Shown here in pieces: positions 55,570 to 64,000 of a DNA stretch of 64,000 nt. The notes under the pieces are model-generated. The model saw nothing but the letters and a program-made list of their open reading frames with translations. It was not told the DNA's origin and made no database searches. Within the stretch, counting starts at the first letter, position 1, and each line of letters opens with the position of its first letter. Source of the DNA: Ilyonectria destructans (Eukaryota > Ascomycota > Sordariomycetes > Hypocreales > Nectriaceae); the NCBI GenBank assembly GCA_020740775.1, contig JAHEWK010000008.1, forward strand, positions 310,001 through 374,000, in the 5' to 3' direction. The position numbers were made by a program, and so were the translations under genes.

Positions 55570-57726
55570 GGTGAGAAGCCTGACCCGGGTCTAATTGCCA
55601 GAGCGGGCAGTGCCTTTGGTGGTGGTGTTGGGGAGGGTGAGACAACAGCTGCGGGCTGAATGGGAAGCTCTGGCAGAAGGTTTGTGCAGCATTGAACTCA
55701 TTTATAATAAATCACCCAGAGCTTGCGGGAGCTGCGGAGAGCTGTAGAGGTGTTTCCAGCGACGATCCCACGTGGAGAGCTGCAGCTTCGTACGGCGGGT
55801 TGCCATGATCCATATCTGGTGTCCATGGATATCCCAGGCGCAGGCCGAACACCTTTCCCGCGTCGTCCATCATCCGCCTTCCGCAGTGGGCTAGCGGAGC
55901 GGTGTCGAGGACCATGTCCCCATCCTGCAATATCACGCTGGTCTTGGCCAATTGGAACGGAGGGACGGGCATGATTCATGGGCTGAGGAGGGCTTAATCG
56001 ACATGGTCAGTTCCGTCCCGCTGGGAAGGCGAAGGTGATGGAGCTATCATGGCAGCAGGGCCTGGGCGCGTCATGGCGAGGGAGGCCGGCACGTGTGTGC
56101 AGTCTGCCGGGCTCCCCGCTCGAAGAGGGGATCGCCAAGGGCGTGCCAGGACGTTCAAGGATGCCTCGATGCTTGTCAAGACCCGTCGAAGCCTGCAGGA
56201 CCTGCAGTGAGCCTGCGTACATCGGTGACCCATGCGGACACCCGCGGTACTCTCATGCCTGGCTCGCACATAGCCAAAGGACGTTTGTAGTGCAGCTTGC
56301 AAGCTCTACGCCACGGCCGGTCCTTGGCAATCCGTGTAAGTCGGCCGTGATGGGGTCCTTGTCCCAAGACGGTCACCGAGATGCAAGCAAGCACACCAAC
56401 TCGAGCTGGGCAGGCACACGCAGACCCCAGGGGGACCCAACGGGCGGCCCACCAACATGCCGGTTCCTGATTCCCCGTCCAGTCGTCTGCCAGAAGTCCA
56501 GAACTCGCAGATGCTCGGCGTCCTGCCTGGCTTCGATAAGATCGGAGGCGGACGGACGCCGCGATGCTAGACTGGCGCCCCCTGCTTCGACCCTCTTCGG
56601 ACCCTCGTCCGTCTCTCGTTTCTACCTCTATCAGCTTGCCCGTGGGCGGACGGCGCCGTCTCATTGGCGGCGACCCCTGGTTCCACCCATCCCCGGACAT
56701 TCAAGATCAGACATGCTTGATCATAAGCTCAACTCTCAACTCTATCGGGCGACTTGGCCGTGTCCACCCTGTCGCGGCGTAATAAGAAGGTTTGCACAGC
56801 GCTGACGGATCCAATAATCCAAGCTTGATCCCTGGTTCGCACACCTAAAATGTAGGTGGGCCAATCTTGTCTGTCCCCACCCGTGATGTTGGGACCGCGA
56901 ACGCATGCTACGTAATGTGGTCTCGCCACCTTTTCGTTTTCGGTCTTTTTGCCTCGGGACGAATTGACTGACCTTGTGTGATTTGGCAATTTTCCAGTGG
57001 CCAAACCCGATGCTTGGTTGGAGAAACGGCCAAGGAGACTGCGCTATTAACCGAACCTCTCTGCCCTGTACAACCTCGCCTCTCCGTTGCATATCATACC
57101 ATCCACCCTCAGGACTAGGGTAGTACGATTCGCATGCTAAATTTTTGTATCCGGACCTGTTCAGCACGTGTTAGTTGATTGTAGATCAAACTTCTCTCAT
57201 CTGAATCCTTCAATGCACTCCTTTACGCAATCTGGGATATGTCCAACGAGCTTGAATGTGGAGTGTATTGATGGTAGCGACGCACTGGATGCATGTGTTT
57301 TTGGATATCCAAGTTGCAAGTCTGGACTAATCCCATTGGAGATGGGACCACAATCGACGACTCCAAACTGTCTCCGTATGACCCGCAACACCTCCCATTA
57401 ACGAATATTGCGATTGCGGCACGTGCCGGGTTGCTACATCCATAGTCGTCAACGCGGCCTCCCACGTGCTTTGATCCGCCGCGACTCGATCAACTTCTCG
57501 ACATGTCGAGATCACGTCGAACTATTGAATGACGTATCGACCACAACCATTGAATGAGCCATTCCCTCTTCAAAATAGGCAGACGGGCTTCCCCTCCATG
57601 GTGTGGGCCCTCTTAACGCAGTGGGTGACACTGCTTCCCGCCAACATGGTTGACATGAGTGGAGAGTATGCAATCCGGTTGGGTTCGTCAGGTCCGATGC
57701 AACCTCATCTTCACAGGGTCCTTTCT
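55570..57726. other. Intergenic region, alkaline phosphatase and QTRT2 genes
   Basis: About 2.2 kb that should hold the alkaline phosphatase promoter and the 3' end of the QTRT2 gene. A plus-strand frame at 56035-56805 opens at ATG but reads as low-complexity Arg/Ser/Pro sequence with no domain. A CCACGTGG E-box-like site lies near 55769 and a GCACGTG near 57163; CACGTG cores can serve Pho4-type factors, which would fit a phosphatase, but this is speculation. Confidence 0.45.
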
Positions 57727-59166
57727 CTAGGCACTCGGAGCGACCGGTGGCTCAGCTGCGGTCTCGGATCCCGATGTGGCCTTGCCGTCGTCATTGCCAT
57801 CGTACACCTGCCAAGTGGGCTCATTTATTTTGGTCTGGCCAGCAATGCTTTTGAAGTGGTATCCTCTCGCTCGGGGTCTCTCGCCAGTCCCAAGCGGGAG
57901 TTCGGGTTCATAAGCGGCCGAGAACTTGCGACTGCACTCCTCAAACTGGGCGGGGCCTTCGTGCAGGGCCTTTCGAACACCAGTGAAGAATTCGCTAAGG
58001 AGCCAGTGGTTATGGATCTGGAGTAGGTTCCATCCCAGCATCTCCTTAGCATTTAGGAGATGCTGGATGAAAGCCCTGTGATGGTTGGTGCATGTGTAGC
58101 ATTTGCAGCCCTCTACTATGGGTTGCAAAGATGTAGTGTGATCTGGAGACCACATATCAATTCCAAGGGGTTGGTCCCCCTGAGTCTCAGGGGGTGGAAA
58201 AGTGAAGGTCAACCCGACTCCAGCATCCGACATGACGTTTACAAAGGGTGCCGTGCAAACATCAACTCCGAGAGCTATTTGCCGCAGGAGGTCTTGAGGG
58301 GATTTGGAAGGACCAAATGCCAATCTCGGCAATGATAGAAGAGGCGGGTAGTTGATGAGCTCTGGGAGTAGGTTCACATCGTAAATTGCGAGTCCTGAGA
58401 GAGATTCTCTCACATCCTCGGTGAGATATCGGAGGTAGTCCCATTGCAGAGGATACTCAACCGGGAGTACGGGTGCGAAGACGGAGACACCAAGTTCCTT
58501 CAGTCGCCCCTGGGGATCTGAGAGTTTGATGAACTCATCGACCCAGTCCTCGGTGCGCTCGACCATTCGAATTTGACGCTTAGACGGAGGCGTAGTGCTG
58601 GTGTGCCAGAGGTCTGCCGGAGGGATGGCGATGTCTGGTTGCGTCGTCTCAACAACCTTGGTGAACTCAGGTATTGTCAGGTTGCGGAAGCCGGTGGAGG
58701 TGAAGATGCTGAGATGTTGAGCCCCGTTGCCGACTGGAGTTGTCACAGCTGGGAAGCGCCTAGGACCAAGAACTATGGCTCGCTCTGACGAGAAAGCAGT
58801 GAAGTTGTGGAGGTTTCTAGGTGAGTCCTTTGACATTTTCAAGATGGGAGGCTCCTTTTTCTCAAGAACTATCTTCGTGTCAGAAGGCAAGGTATTTAAG
58901 CATTTCGAGTGAGGTTACATACAGTCCTCAATAGCCATATATGCTGCATCGAATTCCGTATATCTTTCCATGTTTTCAGGCGTCAAGTGAGGAATCACTC
59001 CGCGAGATGCGACGGCAAGGTAGTTTGGCGTCTCCATAACTCTGCGGTTAGCTAGAGCCAGCCGTCCTAGACGGGCGGCGCCAACATCGGCAGTGGCGGA
59101 CTTCAGAATCTCAAACATTGCGAGAGTTGAGGTTCCGGATGGGTCTTCTAGAGCAGGTTGGGTCAT
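57727..59166 (-). CDS. qtrt2: Queuine tRNA-ribosyltransferase accessory subunit 2
   Basis: Non-catalytic partner of the eukaryotic tRNA-guanine transglycosylase, which exchanges guanine 34 for salvaged queuine in GUN-anticodon tRNAs; usually at the outer mitochondrial face. Two exons on the minus strand, 59166-58923 and 58868-57727, give 461 residues. The N-terminal part includes TPNYLAVASRGVIPHLTPENM, typical of QTRT2. The TIM barrel shows LGVDVCTAPFVNVMSDAG. The zinc site CKCYTC...H has the exact CxCx2Cx25H spacing (CKCYTC and the His of LLQIHNHWL). The splice join used (GAC T|GTATGT to GATAG|TT CTT GAG) restores AIEDFLEKKEPPILK. The last 40 residues are hydrophilic and divergent. A perfect 11-bp inverted repeat lies in the zinc-site coding region. 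Confidence 0.93.
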
Positions 59167-59988
59167 CTTGGCATGACCGAGTGAAGTATCGGGTGCCTAT
59201 GACTCTGCGACAAGCGATGAAGCAGCTGGGCTCGAGCAACAGGAGAGAGACCTGGGATCTGCGAATGACAGAATAGAAAAAAAGAAATCAAGCAGAGAAA
59301 CCCAACACGACTATCTGGCTGGCAGCCCTGGCACTGACACGGACGGCGTGTGTTACACTGATACTGGGCCGAGACGCTTTTTGACGAGTTGATCAAGGAT
59401 CCGAGAGCGCTGTGGTGATAGTGTGCGTAGTGCGCGAACACACTGTCTTGGACTGTGCAGCCAATGCCGAAGATCAGCCGTGTCATGGCAGATGCGCACG
59501 CCTCGTGATGCTTCGTCTTGCTGACTCGTCTCGCCGTCGGAGCCACCGGATGGGTCCGGCCAATCCGGCAAGGCAGAGCACCAACGTTGTCCAGCCTCCA
59601 TCGCTCGCAAGCCGTGGATTCCGTACAAAACTATATAGACCCGTGATGCGGCTGGATCGCCGAGATGTAAACCTGGCGACCTGCCGACACACGCTACGCT
59701 TCAGCCCCAAACCCAGCGTCGTCAACCACTCCCGCCAGCCAACCGACTCGTCAGTCCCCCGCGAATACGCGATTCCAGTGCTTCTCACTCGACCAGGCGG
59801 TCACTTTCAGGGGCCTATTCCTCACACGTATGTCACGTAGAGTCAGCTACGCCCCACCCTGCTCCGCTCCGGCTGCGGATCCTCCGGGTACGGATACGCA
59901 CCTCGCCAGCCAGCGCCATCGCCGAGACTTTCGCTACCACGCTGCCGCCTATTTTCCCCTCCGCTCGTGAATCTTCGACCTGCTCACC
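59167..59988. promoter_or_regulatory. Divergent promoter region, QTRT2 and LCCL genes
   Basis: These 822 bases separate divergent start codons. No gene is supported; minus-strand frames near 59163-59546 have no domain. Confidence 0.5.
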
Positions 59989-62004
59989 ATGGTGAGACTC
60001 GATGATGAAGACGAGTCCCAACCCCTCCTCATGACCGGCCCCGAGACACATCCCGTCGACGTCCAAGTCGTGCCTGTCGGCACCGACAGCGACAGCGATA
60101 ACAACCGCCCGCGTCATCATCGTCCTGGTGCGCCCACGCTAGACACCAGCGTCCAACTCGAAATCGACGAAAGCGACCCCCCGACCCCACGATTTATCCA
60201 GGACGAAGGAACATGGAAACGGTGGAGTTGGGTGCCCTATTCGATGCGCCGTGTCTCCAAGTCCATCTCCAAATGGGTTAGGGGCCCTGTCAATCCGCAG
60301 CCGTATCGCATCAAGCCATTCTTCCCCATCGTCCAGGAGTACCCTCTCTGGCTCGTCGACCGGTTCCTGCCGGTCCTCAAACACCGCGTATGGCTCATGT
60401 GCTTCTACTTTTCCATATGGGTTGTCACTTTTGCGCTGGTCAAGCGAAAGGGCACCATAGCGACCGAGATTGCCGGATGGGGCGAGCCTCAAATCATCGG
60501 ATGTGGGGTGACATACTGGGGATCCGGAAACTCGTGCGGCCTTGATGGCAACGACTGCCGCCCGTTCAATGGCAGCGGGTTCCCCTTCCGATGTCCTGGA
60601 GACTGCGAAAGCTACCATCTTCAGAATCCCCGCGCTGTCGGCAACCAGGAGGTCAACTACCGATCATTAGTTGTAGGCGGGCCCGACGGCGATGGTAAGC
60701 CAACCTACCGCGGCGATTCGTACATTTGCGGCGCTGCCATCCACGCCGGAGTCATTACCAACGCCAATGGAGGCTGCGGAGTGGTTAGGCTGGTTGGTCG
60801 CCGGGAAAAGTATTTCGGCTCCAAAAAACACGGCATCAAGAGTGTGGGCTTCGACTCGTACTTCCCTCTGTCCTTTGAATTTGTCGAGGACGTCGACTGC
60901 TCTGCCACCGACATGCGCTGGTCTCTGCTAGCTGTCTCCGCCACATTCAGTGGCGTGCTGTCTATTTTCACCAACTCGCCGGGGCTCTTCTTCTTCCCCG
61001 TCTTCACCGGCCTTTTCTGGACGGTCGGCATGGCGTTGGACCCACCGCCATACGCGTCCGTTGCGGGCCTCGTTTCCAACTTGCTGGGCAAGTTCCTCCC
61101 AGCCATGTTCTGCGCCTGGGTCATGTACGACAAGATGGGCATCCGCCGCACGCTCCAGGGCCTTACCGCTCAGATTGAGAAGTCCATCCTGTGGCTCGGT
61201 GCCTGCTGGGTTGGGGCCATGGACAACTACACGCTGAGCTTCATCCCAATCCAGCGGTTGAACAAGCATGATCTGGACCAGCAGCCCGGCGCCAGAGCCG
61301 CCCTCGCAATCATCGTCTTGGTGATCTTGGCCATCGTCATTTCACAAGTGTGGTTCTTTAGACACGAGGGCCGCCTCGTCAAGCATCTCAAGCTCTATGG
61401 CCTGTTCGTGGGTGGCATCGTTATCTCCCTGTTCCTGCCAGGGCTCAACCTGCGCATTCATCATTATATTATAGGCCTGCTGTTCCTTCCCGGGACCGGC
61501 CTGCAAACGCGACCGTCATTGCTATACCAGGGATTGCTGGTTGGTCTCTTCATCAACGGCATCGCGAGGTGGGGATTCGATCCGGTGCTGCAGACACCGG
61601 CGGCTCTTCAGGGCGACGCCCAGAAGGGATCCCGCCTTCCCATCCTCCGAGACCCCGTCATCGATCTGAGCAACACCACCAGCATCGTGTCCAATATTAC
61701 ATTGAAGTGGGAGAGTCCTCCCAGCCCACTATACGACGGCATCAGCATTCTGGTTAACGACGTAGAGCGATTCCGCACGTACTTTGACCACACCGACGAC
61801 GAGAAGCATAAATTTATTTGGTCTAGAAACAGCGACTTAGATCTGCCAGAATATTTCCGGTTTGCTTATTTGATAGGTAGCTCGAGCGGCGATTATACCA
61901 AAGCGGGCACATGGACGGCCGAAGGCGAGTGGGAGCAAATGAAGCCAGGGCCGTCCCGCGTAAAGGTTCGAAGTACGGGCGAGGAAGAGAGGGTACAGCG
62001 TTGA
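59989..62004 (+). CDS. LCCL-domain multi-pass membrane protein
   Basis: Integral membrane protein with a luminal or extracellular LCCL domain; exact role in fungi unknown. Single exon, 671 residues. The start MVRLDDEDESQPLL lies in ACCATGG context and leads into a cytosolic Asp/Ser/Pro-rich head (about 1-125). A first transmembrane helix (VWLMCFYFSIWVVTFALV, about 133-150) is followed by the Cys-rich LCCL domain (about 165-310) with NPRAVGNQEVNYRS, GDSYICGAAIHAGVI and GGCGVVRL. Then come about seven membrane segments, such as WSLLAVSATFSGVLSIF, LFFFPVFTGLFWTVGMAL, ALAIIVLVILAIVISQVWFF and LYGLFVGGIVISLFLPGL. The final 120 residues form a soluble domain containing WESPPSPLYDGISILVNDVE. The Cys pattern of the LCCL domain is intact. 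Confidence 0.93.
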   Translation: MVRLDDEDESQPLLMTGPETHPVDVQVVPVGTDSDSDNNRPRHHRPGAPTLDTSVQLEIDESDPPTPRFIQDEGTWKRWSWVPYSMRRVSKSISKWVRGPVNPQPYRIKPFFPIVQEYPLWLVDRFLPVLKHRVWLMCFYFSIWVVTFALVKRKGTIATEIAGWGEPQIIGCGVTYWGSGNSCGLDGNDCRPFNGSGFPFRCPGDCESYHLQNPRAVGNQEVNYRSLVVGGPDGDGKPTYRGDSYICGAAIHAGVITNANGGCGVVRLVGRREKYFGSKKHGIKSVGFDSYFPLSFEFVEDVDCSATDMRWSLLAVSATFSGVLSIFTNSPGLFFFPVFTGLFWTVGMALDPPPYASVAGLVSNLLGKFLPAMFCAWVMYDKMGIRRTLQGLTAQIEKSILWLGACWVGAMDNYTLSFIPIQRLNKHDLDQQPGARAALAIIVLVILAIVISQVWFFRHEGRLVKHLKLYGLFVGGIVISLFLPGLNLRIHHYIIGLLFLPGTGLQTRPSLLYQGLLVGLFINGIARWGFDPVLQTPAALQGDAQKGSRLPILRDPVIDLSNTTSIVSNITLKWESPPSPLYDGISILVNDVERFRTYFDHTDDEKHKFIWSRNSDLDLPEYFRFAYLIGSSSGDYTKAGTWTAEGEWEQMKPGPSRVKVRSTGEEERVQR

Positions 62005-62507
62005 TTTTATGTGATATGCAAAATGCAAGATGCAAGATGCAAGATGCGAGAACGTAGGGACATATGGATTTAGAAATTGAACGACACGGCAATATAAACT
62101 CATTTACACAATATATTTAACAGTTATGGTCTTCTTTCTAAACGAGTGAATGAATGAGTAGCGCCGGCAAACGATGGCTCCACATCTCCGACGAGCTCCG
62201 TCCGTACCCCGCGTCCGCGACGTCACCAGCGGGCACCATTGCCGGCCGATCATGGGCTGCGTCCGTTGCAACTCGATGGCAATAAGTGAAGTGCACGGTT
62301 TGTGTAATATGAGTTCCAGAAAGAGTTGTACAAACATACAAATCTCGTGACAGTTGCCGTTGTGCACAAACATACTGTTGTTTTCCTGTCCCCACTTGGG
62401 CGTCCATTCGTTGTCCAAACCTGGACTTTTCATCATCATCTCACTCACCTCCATCACCACCTCAACCACGAGAAGCCACACAAGCACACCAACAACATAT
62501 AATCAAG
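62005..62507. other. Intergenic region, LCCL and hydrolase-like genes
   Basis: About 0.5 kb with the LCCL 3' end and the promoter of the next gene. A short tandem repeat is annotated separately. Nothing else is evident. Confidence 0.55.
62016..62050 (+). repeat. Five tandem 7-base units (ATGCAAG)
   Basis: Units read ATGCAAA, then three exact ATGCAAG, then ATGCGAG. It begins 12 bases after the LCCL stop codon, so it is in the 3' UTR. Confidence 0.85.
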
Positions 62508-63275
62508 ATGCCTCCCCAGATCCCAACGGATGCCGATTTCGCCTCCCTCTCCGGCACGCTCTCCGTCGCCCTGCACATCCCCGACCCGCCAGAGTCCACC
62601 ACCACTTTCCTCATCCTCTTCCACGGCCTCGGCGACTACGAGGCTCCCTTTGCCGGCTTCGCCCGCGACCTCGCCCTCCCCGGCGTCTTTGGCATCTCCG
62701 TCCGCGGCACCTCTCCCCTCCCCGAGGCGCTGCTGCCGCCCGGTGGCAGTGGACAGCATCACCACTGGGGCGATGACCTCATCATTGATCATGCGACCGG
62801 GGAGCTCGACGAGGACCCTGGGTTTGAGAAGGCTGAGCGACTTGTGATGGAGAAACTCATCAAGGAAGTGCTCATCACCAAGCTCGGCTGGGAGATGAGC
62901 GACATCCTCTTCTTTGGCTTCGGCCAAGGCGGCTCTGTGGCCCTTGGCTTGGCCTCCAAGCTGAGCCAACAGGACCGCGTCGTCGACGTCACGGAAAGCG
63001 ACAAGCCCCAACCCGGCACTGCCTTCAAGGGCGTCATCTCCATCGGAGGCCCGCTGCCGCAGTCTATGGTTTCGACTGTCAGCGCACACGAAAAGAGCCG
63101 CACCAACATCCTAGTGTGCCAGCTGGAACCAGACGCTGTCGACAATGCGAAGAAGGAGTTTGCAGACGTCAAGGTCGTGCAGTGGAAGCGGCAGGGAGTC
63201 TCGATGCCACGGGACAAGGATGAAGTCTTGCCTCTGATGGAGTTCTTTGCGGGTAGACTCAAGAACGATTTTTAA
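62508..63275 (+). CDS. Acyl-protein thioesterase/carboxylesterase-like protein, probably inactive
   Basis: Alpha/beta-hydrolase fold related to phospholipase/carboxylesterase and acyl-protein thioesterases. Single exon, 255 residues, normal length; start MPPQIPTDADF. The oxyanion-loop region LILFHGLGDYEAPF (about 35-48) and the nucleophile-elbow context are clear. However the elbow reads FFGFGQGGSVALG (about 135-147): Gly139 stands where the catalytic Ser of GFSQGG is expected. Near the C-terminus KRQGVSMPRDKDE has Val231 where GHS carries the catalytic His. With two triad residues missing, it is probably a non-enzymatic binding protein, unless the family uses other residues. No signal peptide; probably cytosolic. 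Confidence 0.88.
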   Translation: MPPQIPTDADFASLSGTLSVALHIPDPPESTTTFLILFHGLGDYEAPFAGFARDLALPGVFGISVRGTSPLPEALLPPGGSGQHHHWGDDLIIDHATGELDEDPGFEKAERLVMEKLIKEVLITKLGWEMSDILFFGFGQGGSVALGLASKLSQQDRVVDVTESDKPQPGTAFKGVISIGGPLPQSMVSTVSAHEKSRTNILVCQLEPDAVDNAKKEFADVKVVQWKRQGVSMPRDKDEVLPLMEFFAGRLKNDF

Positions 63276-63416
63276 GCGCCGCACTCAAGTCACGTAGAGA
63301 TTATGAGAAGCCTCCAGTCGGGACTGGATCACAGATGATAGGGACAGAAATACTTGGCCAAGCAGTGCTCGACAAGGGGTATCATTATTCATCGACTCGT
63401 CGCAATCCCACTCACG

Positions 63417-64000
63417 TCAATTCCGGCTACCTGTTTGCAGCGTCTCTGCCAGGATATCCCACTTCGCCGACTGTGCATCACTCGTCGCCCGTGCAACGCT
63501 ACGCAGCCCCTCGCAGATGAACCGCAGGTGCCTTTCAAAATCGCCCCTAATCTCTCTCAGCACTGTCACGTACGGCTTTCCCGGTTTGGCCTTGTGTGGC
63601 TTTCTCTCCTCGTCGCTCTCTTCATCGCTCTCCTCATCGCTATCGCGGACGTATCTCGGCGTCTTGGGCTTGGGTGTTCCCGGTGGACCAGGTGATGACA
63701 TGGCAGACAGACGCGAAAGTTCCCGCAACTCCTCTGCCTCTTTGTCGTGGGAGGCTTGGGCTTGCTCAAGCTTGATAGCCAGGTCAAGAATGTCGAGGAA
63801 GCATTCCCGAATAGGGGTCAATCTACTCCCTAGGCATGCCTCATCAATGACCCGTTTCATAAAGGTGGCATGAATAACAATCATGGCATCCACGTCGTGG
63901 GCGTCTTGTAATTCTTTTCTCATCTTGGAGCTATTCGGCGCGAGCACCAATGTCACCAGGTACGTCTGGAGACTAGTCGAGAACCACAGAAGTCTAGTTC
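63417..64000 (-). CDS. Gamma-tubulin complex component, C-terminal end (partial, GCP5-like)
   Basis: Only the last 193 or so codons lie in the window; the gene continues beyond base 64000. The visible part starts in LLWFSTSLQTYLVTLVLAP and includes HDVDAMIVIHATFMKRVIDEACLG followed by LTPIRECFLDILDLAIKLEQ, the pattern of the GRIP2/GCP C-terminal domain that binds gamma-tubulin. The DVDAMI...IH...EACL spacing is closest to GCP5 among the GCPs I know; GCP6 or GCP4 remain possible. A Ser/Asp/Glu-rich insertion (DSDEESDEESDEERKPHK) follows. The end reads AKWDILAETLQTGSRN. Gamma-tubulin ring complexes nucleate microtubules at spindle pole bodies and septa. It converges with the hydrolase-like gene, 141 bases between stops. 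Confidence 0.8.
   Translation of the reverse strand, partial: TRLLWFSTSLQTYLVTLVLAPNSSKMRKELQDAHDVDAMIVIHATFMKRVIDEACLGSRLTPIRECFLDILDLAIKLEQAQASHDKEAEELRELSRLSAMSSPGPPGTPKPKTPRYVRDSDEESDEESDEERKPHKAKPGKPYVTVLREIRGDFERHLRFICEGLRSVARATSDAQSAKWDILAETLQTGSRN

Noticed and set aside
56035..56805. 256-codon frame between alkaline phosphatase and QTRT2
   Set aside because: Arg/Ser/Pro-rich composition without any motif or splice support.

Overview
The window looks like a chromosome piece from a filamentous ascomycete (Pezizomycotina, most likely Sordariomycetes). The basis is short 50-260 nt introns with GT(A/G)NGT donors and CTGAC/CTAAC branch sites, strong C/G preference at third codon positions, pyrimidine-rich leaders, and housekeeping proteins that match filamentous-fungal families (septin CDC12, Epl1, Bur1, Ubp15, Pwp2, calcineurin B). 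Nothing bacterial, viral or transposon-like was recognised. No tRNA or rRNA gene was found by eye.

Layout. Bases 1-15068 are gene-poor: one confident gene, a Gln/Ser/Gly-rich conserved-looking protein at 5924-7161, sits between about 5.9 kb and 7.9 kb of apparently non-coding DNA with palindromes and microsatellites. From 15069 on, genes are dense. In order: calcineurin B (-); Epl1 of NuA4 (+); Kae1 tRNA t6A synthase (+); SNF1/AMPK beta subunit (-); a small membrane protein (+); Bur1 CDK (-); asparaginase with ankyrin repeats (+); Ubp15/USP7 deubiquitinase (-); mitochondrial PDK/BCKDK-type kinase (+); septin CDC12 (-); Pwp2 of the SSU processome (+); a DUF4243/questin-oxidase-like protein (-); a NAP/SET histone chaperone (-); CutC-family protein (+); secreted alkaline phosphatase (-); QTRT2 queuine transferase subunit (-); LCCL-domain membrane protein (+); an alpha/beta hydrolase lacking its catalytic Ser and His (+); and the C-terminal end of a gamma-tubulin complex component running off the right edge (-).

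The genes do not form a pathway or a metabolite cluster. Strands mostly alternate, giving divergent pairs that may share promoters (CNB1/EPL1, SNF1-beta/membrane protein, BUR1/asparaginase, septin/PWP2, QTRT2/LCCL) and convergent pairs with short shared 3' regions. Several genes concern chromatin and transcription (Epl1, Bur1, NAP/SET, Ubp15), signalling (calcineurin B, SNF1 beta) or tRNA modification (Kae1, QTRT2). All splice models were built by hand. Each complete model gives a total length divisible by three and an uninterrupted family-like protein.

Notable points: a perfect hairpin carrying two E-box palindromes in EPL1 intron 1, an apparent GC-AG intron and a start-codon-only first coding exon in the Ubp15 gene, a 15-nt microexon, a hydrolase-like probable pseudoenzyme, and a repeated 12-bp palindrome on both sides of the isolated left-hand gene. 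I found no convincing new multi-gene system.
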